Positions 49,277 through 59,693 of a stretch of 64,000 bases of DNA are shown piece by piece. A model generated the notes under the pieces. It ran no database searches. It was not told the DNA's origin and saw only the letters and a program-made list of their open reading frames with translations. Positions within the stretch are counted from its first letter, which is position 1; every line of letters starts with the position of its first letter. Made by a program: the position numbers and the translations under genes. The stretch lies in the NCBI GenBank assembly GCA_945638575.1, contig CALZDP010000002.1, positions 62,001 through 126,000 of the forward strand, written 5' to 3'. The stretch is from an uncultured Clostridia bacterium (lineage in GTDB: Bacteria > Bacillota > Clostridia > Christensenellales > Borkfalkiaceae).

Positions 49277-51058
49277 TTAAAGTTTAATATTGTCAAATTC
49301 GTCCAAAGCATTTTTAAAGGACTTCATAGCCGTTTCGTACACTTCCTTTTCGGTTAAATCCACGCCTGCGATTTTAAGAAGTTCCACAGGACTGTCGGAC
49401 CCGCCCGACGAAAGGAATTTTTTGTAATTATCAACGGCAGGTTTACCTTCGGATAAAATCTTTTCGGCAATAGAAATTGCGCTGATTATACCGGTTGCAT
49501 ATTTGTAGACGTAAAAGGCATTGTAAAAATGCGGAATTCTGGACCATTCCCAAGAAATTTCTTTATCGGAAACGACTCCGTCGCCGTAATACTTTTTGTT
49601 TAAACTAAGATATTGCTCGCACAAAAAGTCGTTTGTTAAAGGGGTACCTTTTTCAGCGGCGGAATGAGCGATATACTCAAATTCGGCAAACATCGTCTGA
49701 CGGAACAGAGTGCTCTTAATCATGTCCGTATAATAGGAAAGCAGGAATTTTTTAAGCCTATTGTCGGTCGTGGTTTTTAATAGGTACCTTAAAAGTAAAA
49801 CTTCGTTTACCGTACTTGCAACTTCCGCAACAAAAATGGTGTAATCCGCCTTGCCTTTAGGTTGATTGCCGTTTGAATAGTAGGTGTGCATTGCGTGCCC
49901 TAATTCGTGGGCAATGGTAAATATATCCCCCGTCGTCTTTTGATAGTTCAAAAGAACATACGGGTGCTTGAATGCGTACACACCCGTTGAATAAGCGCCG
50001 CTGCGTTTACCGGGGGTTTCCTCAACGTCAATCCAACCGTCGTCATGGGCTTTTTGAAGCATACCAACGTAATCTTCACCTAGTGGCGAAAGTCCTTTTA
50101 AAACAAGTTTAAAAGCATCTTCGTAGTCGAGTTTCATTTCCGCTTCGTCAACAATCGGTACGTAGACGTCCCACATATGCATTTCGTCAAGCCCTAAATT
50201 TTCCTTCTTTTGATTTATATATCTGTGAAGGAGGGGCAGACTGTCATGCACGCCGGAAATCAAATTTTCATAAACGTCCTTACTTACGTCTTCATCGAAA
50301 AGCGCCATATCGAGGCAGGACGGATAGTTACGGGCACGCGCAATAAATACGTTTTTATTTACGTTGCCCGAATAAGTTGCCGTAATCGTGTTTATAAGAC
50401 GCTCAAAACAGGCGTAATACTTCTTAAACGCCTCTTTGCGAAGGTTTGCGTCGTTACTTCTTAGCAAAAGACCGTATACCCCGTGAGAAACTTTAACTTC
50501 TCCTTCGGGCGTTTCAACGGTGGGAAATTCTATATCGGCGTTGTTTATCATGCCGAAAACTTCCTTATAACCGGAAAAGACTTGACCGCCGAGCGCCAAA
50601 ACCCTTTCGGTTTCCGCCGATAAAACGTGCGGTTTGCTTTTTAATATGCATTTAAGTTGGTAATCATGGTCTTTTAAAAGGGCACTTTCGGATAAAGCGG
50701 TTAAAGTCTTTTCGTCCAAGGACGTCAGTTCGGGAATGATAAATGACGACGCCGAAGAAAACTTAACATATAAAAGTTGAGCCCTTGACAAAAGCCCTTT
50801 ATAAAAACCGTTTCTTGTATCCTCGTCACGCTTCATGGAAGCGTAAACGTAAAGTTTTTCCAAAACGGCGGAAGTTTCGTCAAGCGCGTCAAAACATTCC
50901 TTTACGCCCTGTACGGTAGACAAGTTGCCTTGAAAGCGCGAAAAATCCATGTGCGATTCCACAAAAGAGTAATCGCTTTCCCATTCTTCTTGATTTTTAT
51001 ATATGTGCCCCGTATTCCATTTAAGATTTTCGGGCAGGTCATTTCTTGAATCTATCAT
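49277..51058 (-). CDS. pepF: Oligoendopeptidase F (M3B)
   Basis: FTIAHELGHAMHTYYS zinc motif. Confidence 0.96.
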   Translation of the reverse strand: MIDSRNDLPENLKWNTGHIYKNQEEWESDYSFVESHMDFSRFQGNLSTVQGVKECFDALDETSAVLEKLYVYASMKRDEDTRNGFYKGLLSRAQLLYVKFSSASSFIIPELTSLDEKTLTALSESALLKDHDYQLKCILKSKPHVLSAETERVLALGGQVFSGYKEVFGMINNADIEFPTVETPEGEVKVSHGVYGLLLRSNDANLRKEAFKKYYACFERLINTITATYSGNVNKNVFIARARNYPSCLDMALFDEDVSKDVYENLISGVHDSLPLLHRYINQKKENLGLDEMHMWDVYVPIVDEAEMKLDYEDAFKLVLKGLSPLGEDYVGMLQKAHDDGWIDVEETPGKRSGAYSTGVYAFKHPYVLLNYQKTTGDIFTIAHELGHAMHTYYSNGNQPKGKADYTIFVAEVASTVNEVLLLRYLLKTTTDNRLKKFLLSYYTDMIKSTLFRQTMFAEFEYIAHSAAEKGTPLTNDFLCEQYLSLNKKYYGDGVVSDKEISWEWSRIPHFYNAFYVYKYATGIISAISIAEKILSEGKPAVDNYKKFLSSGGSDSPVELLKIAGVDLTEKEVYETAMKSFKNALDEFDNIKL

Positions 51059-51070
51059 AAAATTTGCAGA

Positions 51071-51916
51071 TTATTCCTCAATAAACAAAACGCCGATGGT
51101 GTTTCTTCCGCAGTGGCAGGAGACGGTGGTTCCTGCGTTGGTTTCGATAATTTCATCAAAATCGAAAAGTTCTTCAACCTTCTTTTTTACGGCGTTAAAA
51201 ATCTCTTCGCTTGCCATACAGTGCGTGATAAATACTCTGGTTTTATCGTAAGAAGAATATTCCTGCGCTAAATCTTGCACGTACTGTTCGCAAGTACGGA
51301 TCATACTGCCGCCGTATTTCTTTTTTACCTTTAATTTGCCGTCGGTCATAGAAATATACGGGTGTATTTTCAAAATTTTAGTAACCAACAGCGTGGAAAG
51401 CGAGCATCTGCCCCCTTTGTGCAAAAAGTCGAGCCTGTCCAAAACGAAAGAAGTTCTTGCTTTATTTTTGATCGCTTCTATCTTTTCGTAACATTCTTTA
51501 AGCCCCATACCCTGTTTTTTATAGTCGGAAGCCTTCATAACCAAAAGGCCTTGACCGGTAGATAATTGACGGGTATCGACCACGTATACGTTATCGAATT
51601 CCTTTGCCGCCTGACAGGCGTTAGAATAGCAAGCGGAATCTTCCGAAGAAATATCGAAATGAAGCACGCCGTAGCCTTGAGAAGTCAGTTCTTTGAAAAC
51701 TTCGGTATACTCGTAAACGGATATAGCGGAAGTTTTAGGCGTCTCACCTGTTTTGTCAACGAAATCCAAAACTTCGGGCGAAGTAATGTCAACGTTATCC
51801 TTATAACTGTTTGCGCCCAAAGTTATGGTAAGCGGAATTATGCGAATATCGTTATCTTTAATTAGTTTTTCAGATAAATCGCAAGTGCTGTCCGATGTTA
51901 TGATAAATTTTTCCAT
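51071..51916 (-). CDS. DegV family fatty-acid-binding protein
   Basis: ITSDSTCDLSEKLI, FVLDRLDFLHKGGRCS. Confidence 0.95.
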   Translation of the reverse strand: MEKFIITSDSTCDLSEKLIKDNDIRIIPLTITLGANSYKDNVDITSPEVLDFVDKTGETPKTSAISVYEYTEVFKELTSQGYGVLHFDISSEDSACYSNACQAAKEFDNVYVVDTRQLSTGQGLLVMKASDYKKQGMGLKECYEKIEAIKNKARTSFVLDRLDFLHKGGRCSLSTLLVTKILKIHPYISMTDGKLKVKKKYGGSMIRTCEQYVQDLAQEYSSYDKTRVFITHCMASEEIFNAVKKKVEELFDFDEIIETNAGTTVSCHCGRNTIGVLFIEE

Positions 51917-51950
51917 ATGTCTCTCCTGAATAAAATTTTAAATTTATATT

Positions 51951-52553
51951 TCAGCCGTTTAAGGCTTCTTTATACCACGTTACAAATTTGCTGTCTTTTA
52001 TGTTTATCGACCATTGCGGAACTATGCCAAGCACACAGTTAAGTTCCACCGCGCCGAAGGACCTGCTGTCGGAAGAAATATCCCTATTATCCCCCATAAT
52101 GTAAATACAGCCTTCGGGTACGGTAACCTTATCGTAAATTCTTGTCGAGCCCTGCCTGTAAAGATAGTATTCTTCTAATTTTTCGGAGACCGTCTGCCCG
52201 TTTTTATCGACGTAACTTCTGTACACATATCCGTCTTCCGTCCATATAGTATCGCCCTCTAAACCGATAACCCGTTTTATTAAGGCTTCATCTTTTACTT
52301 CGTTTTTCAAAACAACTACAACGTCTCCGCGGTCAACCGTCGAAGTCTTATCCGCAAGAAGCAAATCGCCGTCAAACAAAGTATTGCACATCGAACTTCC
52401 TTTTACACTTACAAGCATATAGACTTCCGTTCTTAGATAAAAACAGAAAATCAAAAAAGTACAGATAAACAGCAGAAAAATCAAACTCGTAAATTTTTCA
52501 CGTTTAACCGCGGCTTCATATTCTATTAAGTTTTTATTTGAATAGTCAGCCAT
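51951..52553 (-). CDS. lepB: Signal peptidase I
   Basis: VKGSSMCNTLFDGDLLLADK, ALIKRVIGLEGDTI, YIMGDNRDISSDSRSFG. Confidence 0.93.
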   Translation of the reverse strand: MADYSNKNLIEYEAAVKREKFTSLIFLLFICTFLIFCFYLRTEVYMLVSVKGSSMCNTLFDGDLLLADKTSTVDRGDVVVVLKNEVKDEALIKRVIGLEGDTIWTEDGYVYRSYVDKNGQTVSEKLEEYYLYRQGSTRIYDKVTVPEGCIYIMGDNRDISSDSRSFGAVELNCVLGIVPQWSINIKDSKFVTWYKEALNG

Positions 52554-52562
52554 ATTTCGCCA

Positions 52563-54263
52563 TCAAATTATCAAAATATTATTAAAAATACATTTGTTTT
52601 CCGCATCGAAACGGATACCCACCACTTTGGTAAAATCTTTAACGGACAGTCTGGAAGCGTTTTTAAAATCGCTTGCTTTTATGGAAAGATTTTGCCATAT
52701 GGAACCGCCTTTTAACTCTACCAAAGCAGAATAATCTACGGTTTCTTCGACGGACTGTTCAACCAAAAGGGTTACGGTAAGTTTTGTAAATTCTTCGGCA
52801 TATACGTCGGCAAGAAGTATGGAATTTGAATTTATCGCTACGTTTTGGTTGTTCATCTTATAGGTTACAAGCCCGTAAGGCGAAGATATGCCGCATATTC
52901 CGTTAGCACCCGGAAGATACCCGATTTCGTCTTCCTTTTCAAAGAAAAGTCCGCCGACGGATTTATCCTTTACGCTGAAAACGGTAAAAGTCGATAGTTT
53001 ATCTTTTGTGGAATACAAAAGTTTTTGCGGAAGCACGCAAGTGTTACTCGCCTTTTTGCAAACCGCCTTAGAACTAACTGTTACGCCGCTGCGATATTCT
53101 ATAACCGCGTACATGGTAACAAATTCGCAGTTTCCCGTTAAAGTATAGGTAAAATTACGCTTGTCCTCTCGCAAACCTTTAACGATTTTAGCGGTTTTCC
53201 AATCACGGTTTGCAGGGTTAACGCCGCCCTCGGCAACGTAAACGTTTATGGTTTTGGGTTTTTTAAGTTCGGAATAGTCAAGTTCTAATTCGCAAGTTAC
53301 GGTATTGTCTTCCACCATGCAGGTAAGCACAGGTTCTTCGGGAAAGACCAATTTAAAATCCAAAAGATATTTTGCAAAGAAAAGATCTACGTTTCTTCTG
53401 CAATTTTTGTTTAACGCATCCCTAAAATAGGGAGCATAATTCGTGTAGTTTATGACGTTTTCGGAAATCCTCATCATAGTGTCTACCGAACGGTCGAAAT
53501 CGAAATCTGGACTATTAGTCGCAGTCATGAAAAATACGGGGCATTTAATGTACTGCGCGTAAGCATGGGCGTCAACCCCTGCCAAAAAGCGCACACATTC
53601 GTCGTCGGCAATTAATTCTTCTCCGCCGTTTTTAAAAATGCCCTTGTATCCGCGCCAACCCGCGCCGAAAAGCGGAACAAAACAGTCCACGCGCAAATCG
53701 GTACCGCAAAGCATCCAGCCTACGTTAGCGCCGTTCTTAATACCTAAAACGCCTATTTTTTCAACTTCCAAACGGCTTTTTAAAAAACTTACAGCATACT
53801 TAGCAACCGAACCCCATTCGTACCAACAGGTATGTAGCGCATTAACAGGCACCCTGTTTACCTTATCGTAAACGTTTTTGTAATTTGCATATGAAACACA
53901 GTCGGGATATTTAGTAAAGTTTTCGGTGTTTTCCCATTCTCCGCGATAGTCGACCATAAGAACAGAATACCCTTGGCTTGCGTATAGTTTTATAATTTCG
54001 TAATTTATGGTTTCGCACATATCGGGCAATATCAATATTGCGCCTTTATTGGATTTTTTACCTACCGATTTACTTTTTGCATATACGCCGAAAATACGTA
54101 CCCTTCCCCCTTCGGTCTCCCTTCCGGAAAAGTACATCTCTCTAAACACGATATCCTCAAAAATTTCCTCGCCGGTATTACTCTCTTTTAACGGTAACGA
54201 CGCGTCGAATTTCTCCCAAAGCATAACCGGTGATATAATTAACGGTAATTTGTCGTTTTCCAT
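52563..54263 (-). CDS. Alpha/beta-hydrolase-like protein (acetyl xylan esterase/S9-like) with degenerate nucleophile elbow
   Basis: GAILILPDMCETINYEIIKLYASQGYSVLMVDYRG fold motif; expected GxSxG reads VLGIKNGANVG. Confidence 0.75.
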   Translation of the reverse strand: MENDKLPLIISPVMLWEKFDASLPLKESNTGEEIFEDIVFREMYFSGRETEGGRVRIFGVYAKSKSVGKKSNKGAILILPDMCETINYEIIKLYASQGYSVLMVDYRGEWENTENFTKYPDCVSYANYKNVYDKVNRVPVNALHTCWYEWGSVAKYAVSFLKSRLEVEKIGVLGIKNGANVGWMLCGTDLRVDCFVPLFGAGWRGYKGIFKNGGEELIADDECVRFLAGVDAHAYAQYIKCPVFFMTATNSPDFDFDRSVDTMMRISENVINYTNYAPYFRDALNKNCRRNVDLFFAKYLLDFKLVFPEEPVLTCMVEDNTVTCELELDYSELKKPKTINVYVAEGGVNPANRDWKTAKIVKGLREDKRNFTYTLTGNCEFVTMYAVIEYRSGVTVSSKAVCKKASNTCVLPQKLLYSTKDKLSTFTVFSVKDKSVGGLFFEKEDEIGYLPGANGICGISSPYGLVTYKMNNQNVAINSNSILLADVYAEEFTKLTVTLLVEQSVEETVDYSALVELKGGSIWQNLSIKASDFKNASRLSVKDFTKVVGIRFDAENKCIFNNILII

Positions 54264-54276
54264 ACATACTCCATAT

Positions 54277-56907
54277 TTACGCTGTAATGTTTACATTTGA
54301 ACCGCATCCGTCCTTTGCCCCCGTAACGCTTATCCTTACGGGCAATCTTTCTTTCAAAGCCTCGACGTGGGAAATAATTCCTATCGAAAAACTCGAATTT
54401 TTAAGTTTATAAAGGCAATCGACGACCACTTCGATAAGTTCCTTGTCTAAAGAACCGAAACCTTCGTCTAAAAAGAAAAATTCCATGGGCCTAGAAGATT
54501 TTGCGCAGATATACTTTGAAAGGGAAAGCGCAAGCGACAAAGAAACCAAAAAAAGTTCTCCGCCGGAAACCGCGTCTACCCTTCGTCTGCCTCCGTCGTT
54601 ATACAAAAAATCTTCGACGAAAAAGTTGCCTTGGTAGATAAGCCCGAACCTACCGCCGGTTAGTTCCAAAAGTATAGACTTGGCGTCAAGCGCTATCTCG
54701 ACAAGATATTCTTCCGCAATATAAGCCAAAAACTTTTTGTTTTTTACGGCATCGTTCAATTCGGAAACGACTTTTCTTTTTTTGGAAAGGTCGGAAAGTT
54801 CTTTTTCTATTGTACACCTTTTTTCAAATTTTTGCGAGAGATTTTCATATTCTTTTAATAAATTATTATAATTTATATTTAAAGAATCGACTTTTTCACG
54901 CAAATCATCAAGATTTTTCTTGCGCAAAACATAATCTTCTTCCGAAAAATCGTCCTTTCCGATTTTTTCGGATAGGTCTTTTATCTTAGCGGTAAGCGAT
55001 AGATGCTTAACGTCGAAACTTTCGACTTCCTCTTTTAATTTTGCAATTTGGAAATAGTAAGAATAAATCTCTTTGGCTTGATCTAAGTCGGAAAAATTCT
55101 TTGCACATTCTTTTAACTTTTCCGAAAGTTTCAGATAACTTTCGGTTTTGTTTTTAACGTCGGCAGTTAAAGAAGCAATTCGCAAATTGGTTTCGTTCAA
55201 TTTATCCAAACAACGTTTTTCCGACTCTTTTAAATTGTTAAGATAAGTTTCAATGTCGCTTTTTTCCTTTTTTAATTTGGAAATTTTAACTTCTAAAACT
55301 TCGCCGTTTGTTATGGCTCTAATCTTTTCGTTTATTTTGTCAACATCTTGACGGATAAAGTTACCTCTTTCGACTATGGACTTCAAATCGGAATTGGACT
55401 TTTCGATTTTAACTTTGAGTTCCGATATTTCAAAATTAACGGACGATGACCGCTTATTAAATTCGTCAAGAGCAGAATACAACTCGTTAAGTCGTTTAAC
55501 GCTGTCTAACGCATTACGGTCGTCGCTTTTCAATTTTGACAAAAAAGTTATTCTCGCGTCGATTTTAGCGGTGTCAGTTAAGTCCTTTTTTAAATCGGTC
55601 AAAAACTGCAATTCTTCACATAAAAAGGAATTTTGCGCCGCGCTTATCAATCTGTCTATTTCACAACTGATTCTTTTGTCGATATTTTTGAACTTTTCAG
55701 TATTACTAAGTTCTTCTGACTTTAAAGTTTCTATTGCTAATTTTTGATTTAAGTCTTTGAATTTTTCGTTTTCAATTTTGTATTTTATTCTTAAATCTTC
55801 AAGTTCTTTATCTCGTCTGTCGTTCGTTTTATCTTTTGACAACAGGTCTAAGTTTGCAAGTTCGCCCGTTATAGCAGTTATTCTGTCAGATTTGTCGGTT
55901 GACGATTGCAAACTTATCTGTGTAGCCGAAAGTTCCTTTTTTATGTCGCCTAAAAGTTTGTTTAAAGATTCTAACTCGGCATTCGCTTTTGATATTTCAA
56001 TCGTCAAATCGGATAATTCTTCGGCGGTTTCGACATAGGTCTTAGAAGGCTCTGCTTTCTTTATAATAACTTTGTAATCTTCGATTTTACTGCGTGTGTT
56101 TTCGAGTTCCGTTAACTGTTGTTTGCAGTTTGCAAGTTCATTATGTCTTTCGTAATTAACTTTAAAATTATTGAATTCTTCTTCGATTTTTGATAGTTTT
56201 ACGTTTTCAGACAAATATAAAAGTCTACTTTCCTTTACCTTTAAATCAAGTTCGTCAAGCACAGATACGGAAACATCTTTATAGTATTCAAGGCTTCCGT
56301 TTATATACTGCAATTTATCGTCGTAACCCTTCAATTTCTCGTTAACTTTAGACTGCAAAGCGTCGCCGTATTTATTAAGATTAAATAGTCCGCTAACCAT
56401 TTTGAGCCTTTCCGCCCTTGCCAAGGTAACGAATGCCGAAAACTCCCCTTGCGGTAGCACGATGCACTTTTCAAAGTCGTCGATTTTTAGTCCGATAATT
56501 TCTTCAAGTTTATCGTTTACGCGGGATGTGTTATCTTCGACGGGTATTTTCGTATCGCCGCTTAGTTCGTATAATTTTGCAATTGGCTGGGGTTCGGTTT
56601 TACGTTCCCCCTTTAACTGCATTTCACGATAGACCTCGTAAATTTTTCTTGTTCCGTCGATGACGATACTAAAACTAAACCTTACGTAACACTTGCCGAC
56701 TTTTACGTTTATAAAGTCTTCCCTGCCGTTGGTTTTGGGAAGTTTGCCGTAAAGCGCCAAAAAAATACAGTCTAAAATCGTTGATTTACCGCTTCCTGTA
56801 TTACCGAAAATACCGAAAAGCCCGTTTTGCAAAAGTTTATCAAACTGTACGACTGTTTTATCTACGTAACTTTTTACGCCGAAAAACTCTAATCTTTCAG
56901 GCTTCAT
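54277..56907 (-). CDS. sbcC: Nuclease SbcCD subunit C
   Basis: IFGNTGSGKSTILDCIFLALYGKLP, long coiled coil, VSGGELFLVSLSLALSLS, FFFLDEGFGSLD. Confidence 0.94.
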   Translation of the reverse strand: MKPERLEFFGVKSYVDKTVVQFDKLLQNGLFGIFGNTGSGKSTILDCIFLALYGKLPKTNGREDFINVKVGKCYVRFSFSIVIDGTRKIYEVYREMQLKGERKTEPQPIAKLYELSGDTKIPVEDNTSRVNDKLEEIIGLKIDDFEKCIVLPQGEFSAFVTLARAERLKMVSGLFNLNKYGDALQSKVNEKLKGYDDKLQYINGSLEYYKDVSVSVLDELDLKVKESRLLYLSENVKLSKIEEEFNNFKVNYERHNELANCKQQLTELENTRSKIEDYKVIIKKAEPSKTYVETAEELSDLTIEISKANAELESLNKLLGDIKKELSATQISLQSSTDKSDRITAITGELANLDLLSKDKTNDRRDKELEDLRIKYKIENEKFKDLNQKLAIETLKSEELSNTEKFKNIDKRISCEIDRLISAAQNSFLCEELQFLTDLKKDLTDTAKIDARITFLSKLKSDDRNALDSVKRLNELYSALDEFNKRSSSVNFEISELKVKIEKSNSDLKSIVERGNFIRQDVDKINEKIRAITNGEVLEVKISKLKKEKSDIETYLNNLKESEKRCLDKLNETNLRIASLTADVKNKTESYLKLSEKLKECAKNFSDLDQAKEIYSYYFQIAKLKEEVESFDVKHLSLTAKIKDLSEKIGKDDFSEEDYVLRKKNLDDLREKVDSLNINYNNLLKEYENLSQKFEKRCTIEKELSDLSKKRKVVSELNDAVKNKKFLAYIAEEYLVEIALDAKSILLELTGGRFGLIYQGNFFVEDFLYNDGGRRRVDAVSGGELFLVSLSLALSLSKYICAKSSRPMEFFFLDEGFGSLDKELIEVVVDCLYKLKNSSFSIGIISHVEALKERLPVRISVTGAKDGCGSNVNITA

Positions 56908-58067
56908 ACATCCACCTCTATATCGCTTAGAATTCGAAGGTAAAGTTCCATTACATCTTTGGGCGGTTCTTTGCCGTATTGCGATAAATAATATTGCTTA
57001 AATAAATCTCTATCGTTTAAAGATTTTCTGCCGATAACGGAACTTTCCACCCCCTTAAAAGTGGGATGAAAAAAGGCGTCCGGATACTTTTGAACAAACT
57101 CTTTTATCCTATCCCCCGACGGAGCGTCAAGCGTAATCAATACTTCTTTATATCCGTCAAGCCCCTGCAATTTTTCTTCGACTTCTTCAAAACTTTCCGC
57201 CTTTATTCTGTGTAAGTTTTTATAGCCCGTTAATTTAACGACTTGAAGATTTTTCACGTTTTTATTGCAAACGTCAAAAAGGGTAACCGACTTTTCTATT
57301 CCTGCCTCGTCAAAAGCAAATGGCATAATAGAACCGCTGTAGATTATGTTTTTTGAAGTCTTTACGACCTGCCGTTTGTGCAAATGTCCAAGCGCGGTAT
57401 ATATGCAGTTATCGGGGATAATCTCCGGCGGTAAAATTCTGGCGCCTCCGAGATCTATCGGTCTTTCGGCTTCGGTGGGAACACCGCCCAACATAAATAA
57501 ATGCGAAATAAGCACTACCGGAAGATCCCCTGCCTTACTTAACGAATTACCAATATAACGAGATACTTTATCCGTGTAAGTTTCATCTTCATTAACATTC
57601 TCTTTCATTCTTAGTTCCGTCGGATAAGGAACTGCGCCGAAATAAACGGTTTCGTCCTCTTTTTCAAAGATAAAATAATCGTCGCCCAAGTCAACAAGGC
57701 GCGCGGAAAAATTTTCTTTGCCGTTGGGTACGGAATTATTTAAACCGCTTCCGGCAAAATAGACGCCGCCGTTGGAACAAATGGATTTTGACGCGGAAAG
57801 ACGCACCGGATCGTCATGGTTTCCGCTTATGATGATTATTTGAGCGCCGCAAGAGGTTATATCGGAAATAACGTCGTAAAAAAGTTTTTCGCTTTCCGCA
57901 GACGGCATATAAGTATCGTAAATATCGCCGGCTATTATTACAACGTCGACTTTGTATTCTTTTACTATGCGAGTGAGATCCGATAAAACGGCGGTTTGCT
58001 CGCCTAATCGGTTTTTGTTTTCCAATTTTTTACCTAAATGCCAATCTGACGTGTGTAAAATACGCAT
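56904..58067 (-). CDS. sbcD: Nuclease SbcCD subunit D
   Basis: MRILHTSDWHLGKKLENKNR, IAGDIYD, ISGNHDDPVRL, LGHLHKRQ. Confidence 0.96.
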   Translation of the reverse strand: MRILHTSDWHLGKKLENKNRLGEQTAVLSDLTRIVKEYKVDVVIIAGDIYDTYMPSAESEKLFYDVISDITSCGAQIIIISGNHDDPVRLSASKSICSNGGVYFAGSGLNNSVPNGKENFSARLVDLGDDYFIFEKEDETVYFGAVPYPTELRMKENVNEDETYTDKVSRYIGNSLSKAGDLPVVLISHLFMLGGVPTEAERPIDLGGARILPPEIIPDNCIYTALGHLHKRQVVKTSKNIIYSGSIMPFAFDEAGIEKSVTLFDVCNKNVKNLQVVKLTGYKNLHRIKAESFEEVEEKLQGLDGYKEVLITLDAPSGDRIKEFVQKYPDAFFHPTFKGVESSVIGRKSLNDRDLFKQYYLSQYGKEPPKDVMELYLRILSDIEVDV

Positions 58068-58257
58068 AAACTATTCCTTAAACAACTTAAAAACAAGATT
58101 TAACCCATATAATTTCAGTCATAAAAACCTTTCTTTTCAAAACTTTTGGGTTTTTACGGAAAATAACTTGAAAAAATCTTGAAAATAAACTAAAATGTTT
58201 AGTAAGACTATTATATCAATTAAAGATAAATTTTTCAAGTCATTTTAAATAATAACC

Positions 58258-59691
58258 ATGGCATTTTGTTCCTTTACCAAAGAAGACGTAAAAAGTTATA
58301 CCACAAACCTTGACAACGTCTTTATATCCGATTACCTGCCCGAGGCAGACGACCAAGCCGTAAAAGTTTATATTTACGGGCTTTATATCTGTCAAAATTC
58401 CGCATACAATTTAGGGTTTTCGGAATTTTGCAAAAACCTTTTCATGGAAGAAGATACCGTTAAAGACTGCTTTAGATATTGGGAAGACTTTGACTGCGTT
58501 TCCATAATATCCGATGACCCGTTTACGGTAAAATATCACGCGCTGACAAACAGCGGAAAGCCGAGAAAGTTTAAGGCGGGCAAATACGATGAGTTTAACA
58601 AATCCTTGCAAAGCCTTATAACGGAAAGAATGATTTCCACAAACGAATATACCGAATACTTCGGACTTATGGAAGATTATCAAATTAAGCCGGAAGCGCT
58701 TTTAATGATATGCAAGTATTGCGTTGACATTAAAGGTCCGAACATCGGCGGAAAATATATAGTCGCCGTCGCAAAAGACTTTGCGCTTAGGGGTATTACG
58801 ACCGTAGACGCCATCGAAATCGAACTGTCCGATTACTTCGATAAGAGTAACGAAATTCAAAAAATTCTTTCTTCTTTGGGGTTAAGACGCAAAGCGGATA
58901 TCGAAGATTTGAATTATTACAATAAATGGGTAAAAGATTTCGGCTTTGAAATGGATGCCGTTATTTTCGTTGCAAAGGCTACTAAGGCTAAAAGCGTATT
59001 AAAACTTGACGAAACCATTACCGAACTGTATTCGGGCAAAATCTTTTCCAAAAACGAAATACAGAGTTATTTATCTACTAAAGAAGAAAATATCGAACTT
59101 GCAAAGAAGATTACCCGTGAACTTTCCGTTTACGTTCAAGTAATAAAGCCTGTTTTGGATAACTATCTCAATCCATGGCTTGCGTTGGGTTATGACGGCG
59201 AAACTCTTTTGTTTTTAGCAAATTATTGCTTTAAAAAGCGCAAAAGAAATCTCGACGATATGGACGACACGGTTAAAACCCTTTATAAAAAAGGTCTTAT
59301 TTCCATTGTGGACATCGCAAACTATATCAAACGGCGCAGTAAAGACGATGAGTTTATTAAAAACCTTCTCGATATCACGGGAACCATGCGTTCCCCCAAC
59401 GAATGGGACAGGAAAAATCTTTCTAATTGGCGCGAATGGGGCTTTTCGGACGAGATGATTACCGAAGCGGCAAAAATTTCCGGCGGAAGAGTCAATCCGA
59501 TGATTTATATGAATACAGTCCTTAGCAACTGGAAGAACAAAGGAATTTTTACCGTTGACGATATCCCTGCTTTTGAAGGTAAAACGGCAACGCAAACAAA
59601 TGATAAGGCTCGCTTTGAAAACGAAAGAACCTACACCAAAGAAGAATTGGAAAGCCTTATCTCAAACATCGACGACGTGGATTTTGACTGA
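58258..59691 (+). CDS. DnaD domain protein (replication initiation)
   Basis: DnaD/DnaB_2-type repeats (LLMICKYCVDIKG..., LLFLANYCFKKRKRNLDDMDDTVKTLYKKG...); upstream of dnaI-like gene. Confidence 0.85.
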   Translation: MAFCSFTKEDVKSYTTNLDNVFISDYLPEADDQAVKVYIYGLYICQNSAYNLGFSEFCKNLFMEEDTVKDCFRYWEDFDCVSIISDDPFTVKYHALTNSGKPRKFKAGKYDEFNKSLQSLITERMISTNEYTEYFGLMEDYQIKPEALLMICKYCVDIKGPNIGGKYIVAVAKDFALRGITTVDAIEIELSDYFDKSNEIQKILSSLGLRRKADIEDLNYYNKWVKDFGFEMDAVIFVAKATKAKSVLKLDETITELYSGKIFSKNEIQSYLSTKEENIELAKKITRELSVYVQVIKPVLDNYLNPWLALGYDGETLLFLANYCFKKRKRNLDDMDDTVKTLYKKGLISIVDIANYIKRRSKDDEFIKNLLDITGTMRSPNEWDRKNLSNWREWGFSDEMITEAAKISGGRVNPMIYMNTVLSNWKNKGIFTVDDIPAFEGKTATQTNDKARFENERTYTKEELESLISNIDDVDFD

Positions 59692-59693
59692 AA

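Noticed and set aside
55376-55747. Antisense shadow ORFs inside sbcC (also 1468..1836 -, 27341..27811 +, 11370..11774 -, 59215..59595 -, 970..1284 -)
   Set aside because: Opposite strand of clear protein-coding genes with conserved motifs; low-complexity Ser/Leu/Phe-rich translations typical of shadow frames.
54277-58067. SbcCD as a possible SMC-type defence system (Wadjet/Gabija-like)
   Set aside because: Both subunits carry clear housekeeping SbcC/SbcD signatures and lie in a core gene context; no additional defence partners nearby.
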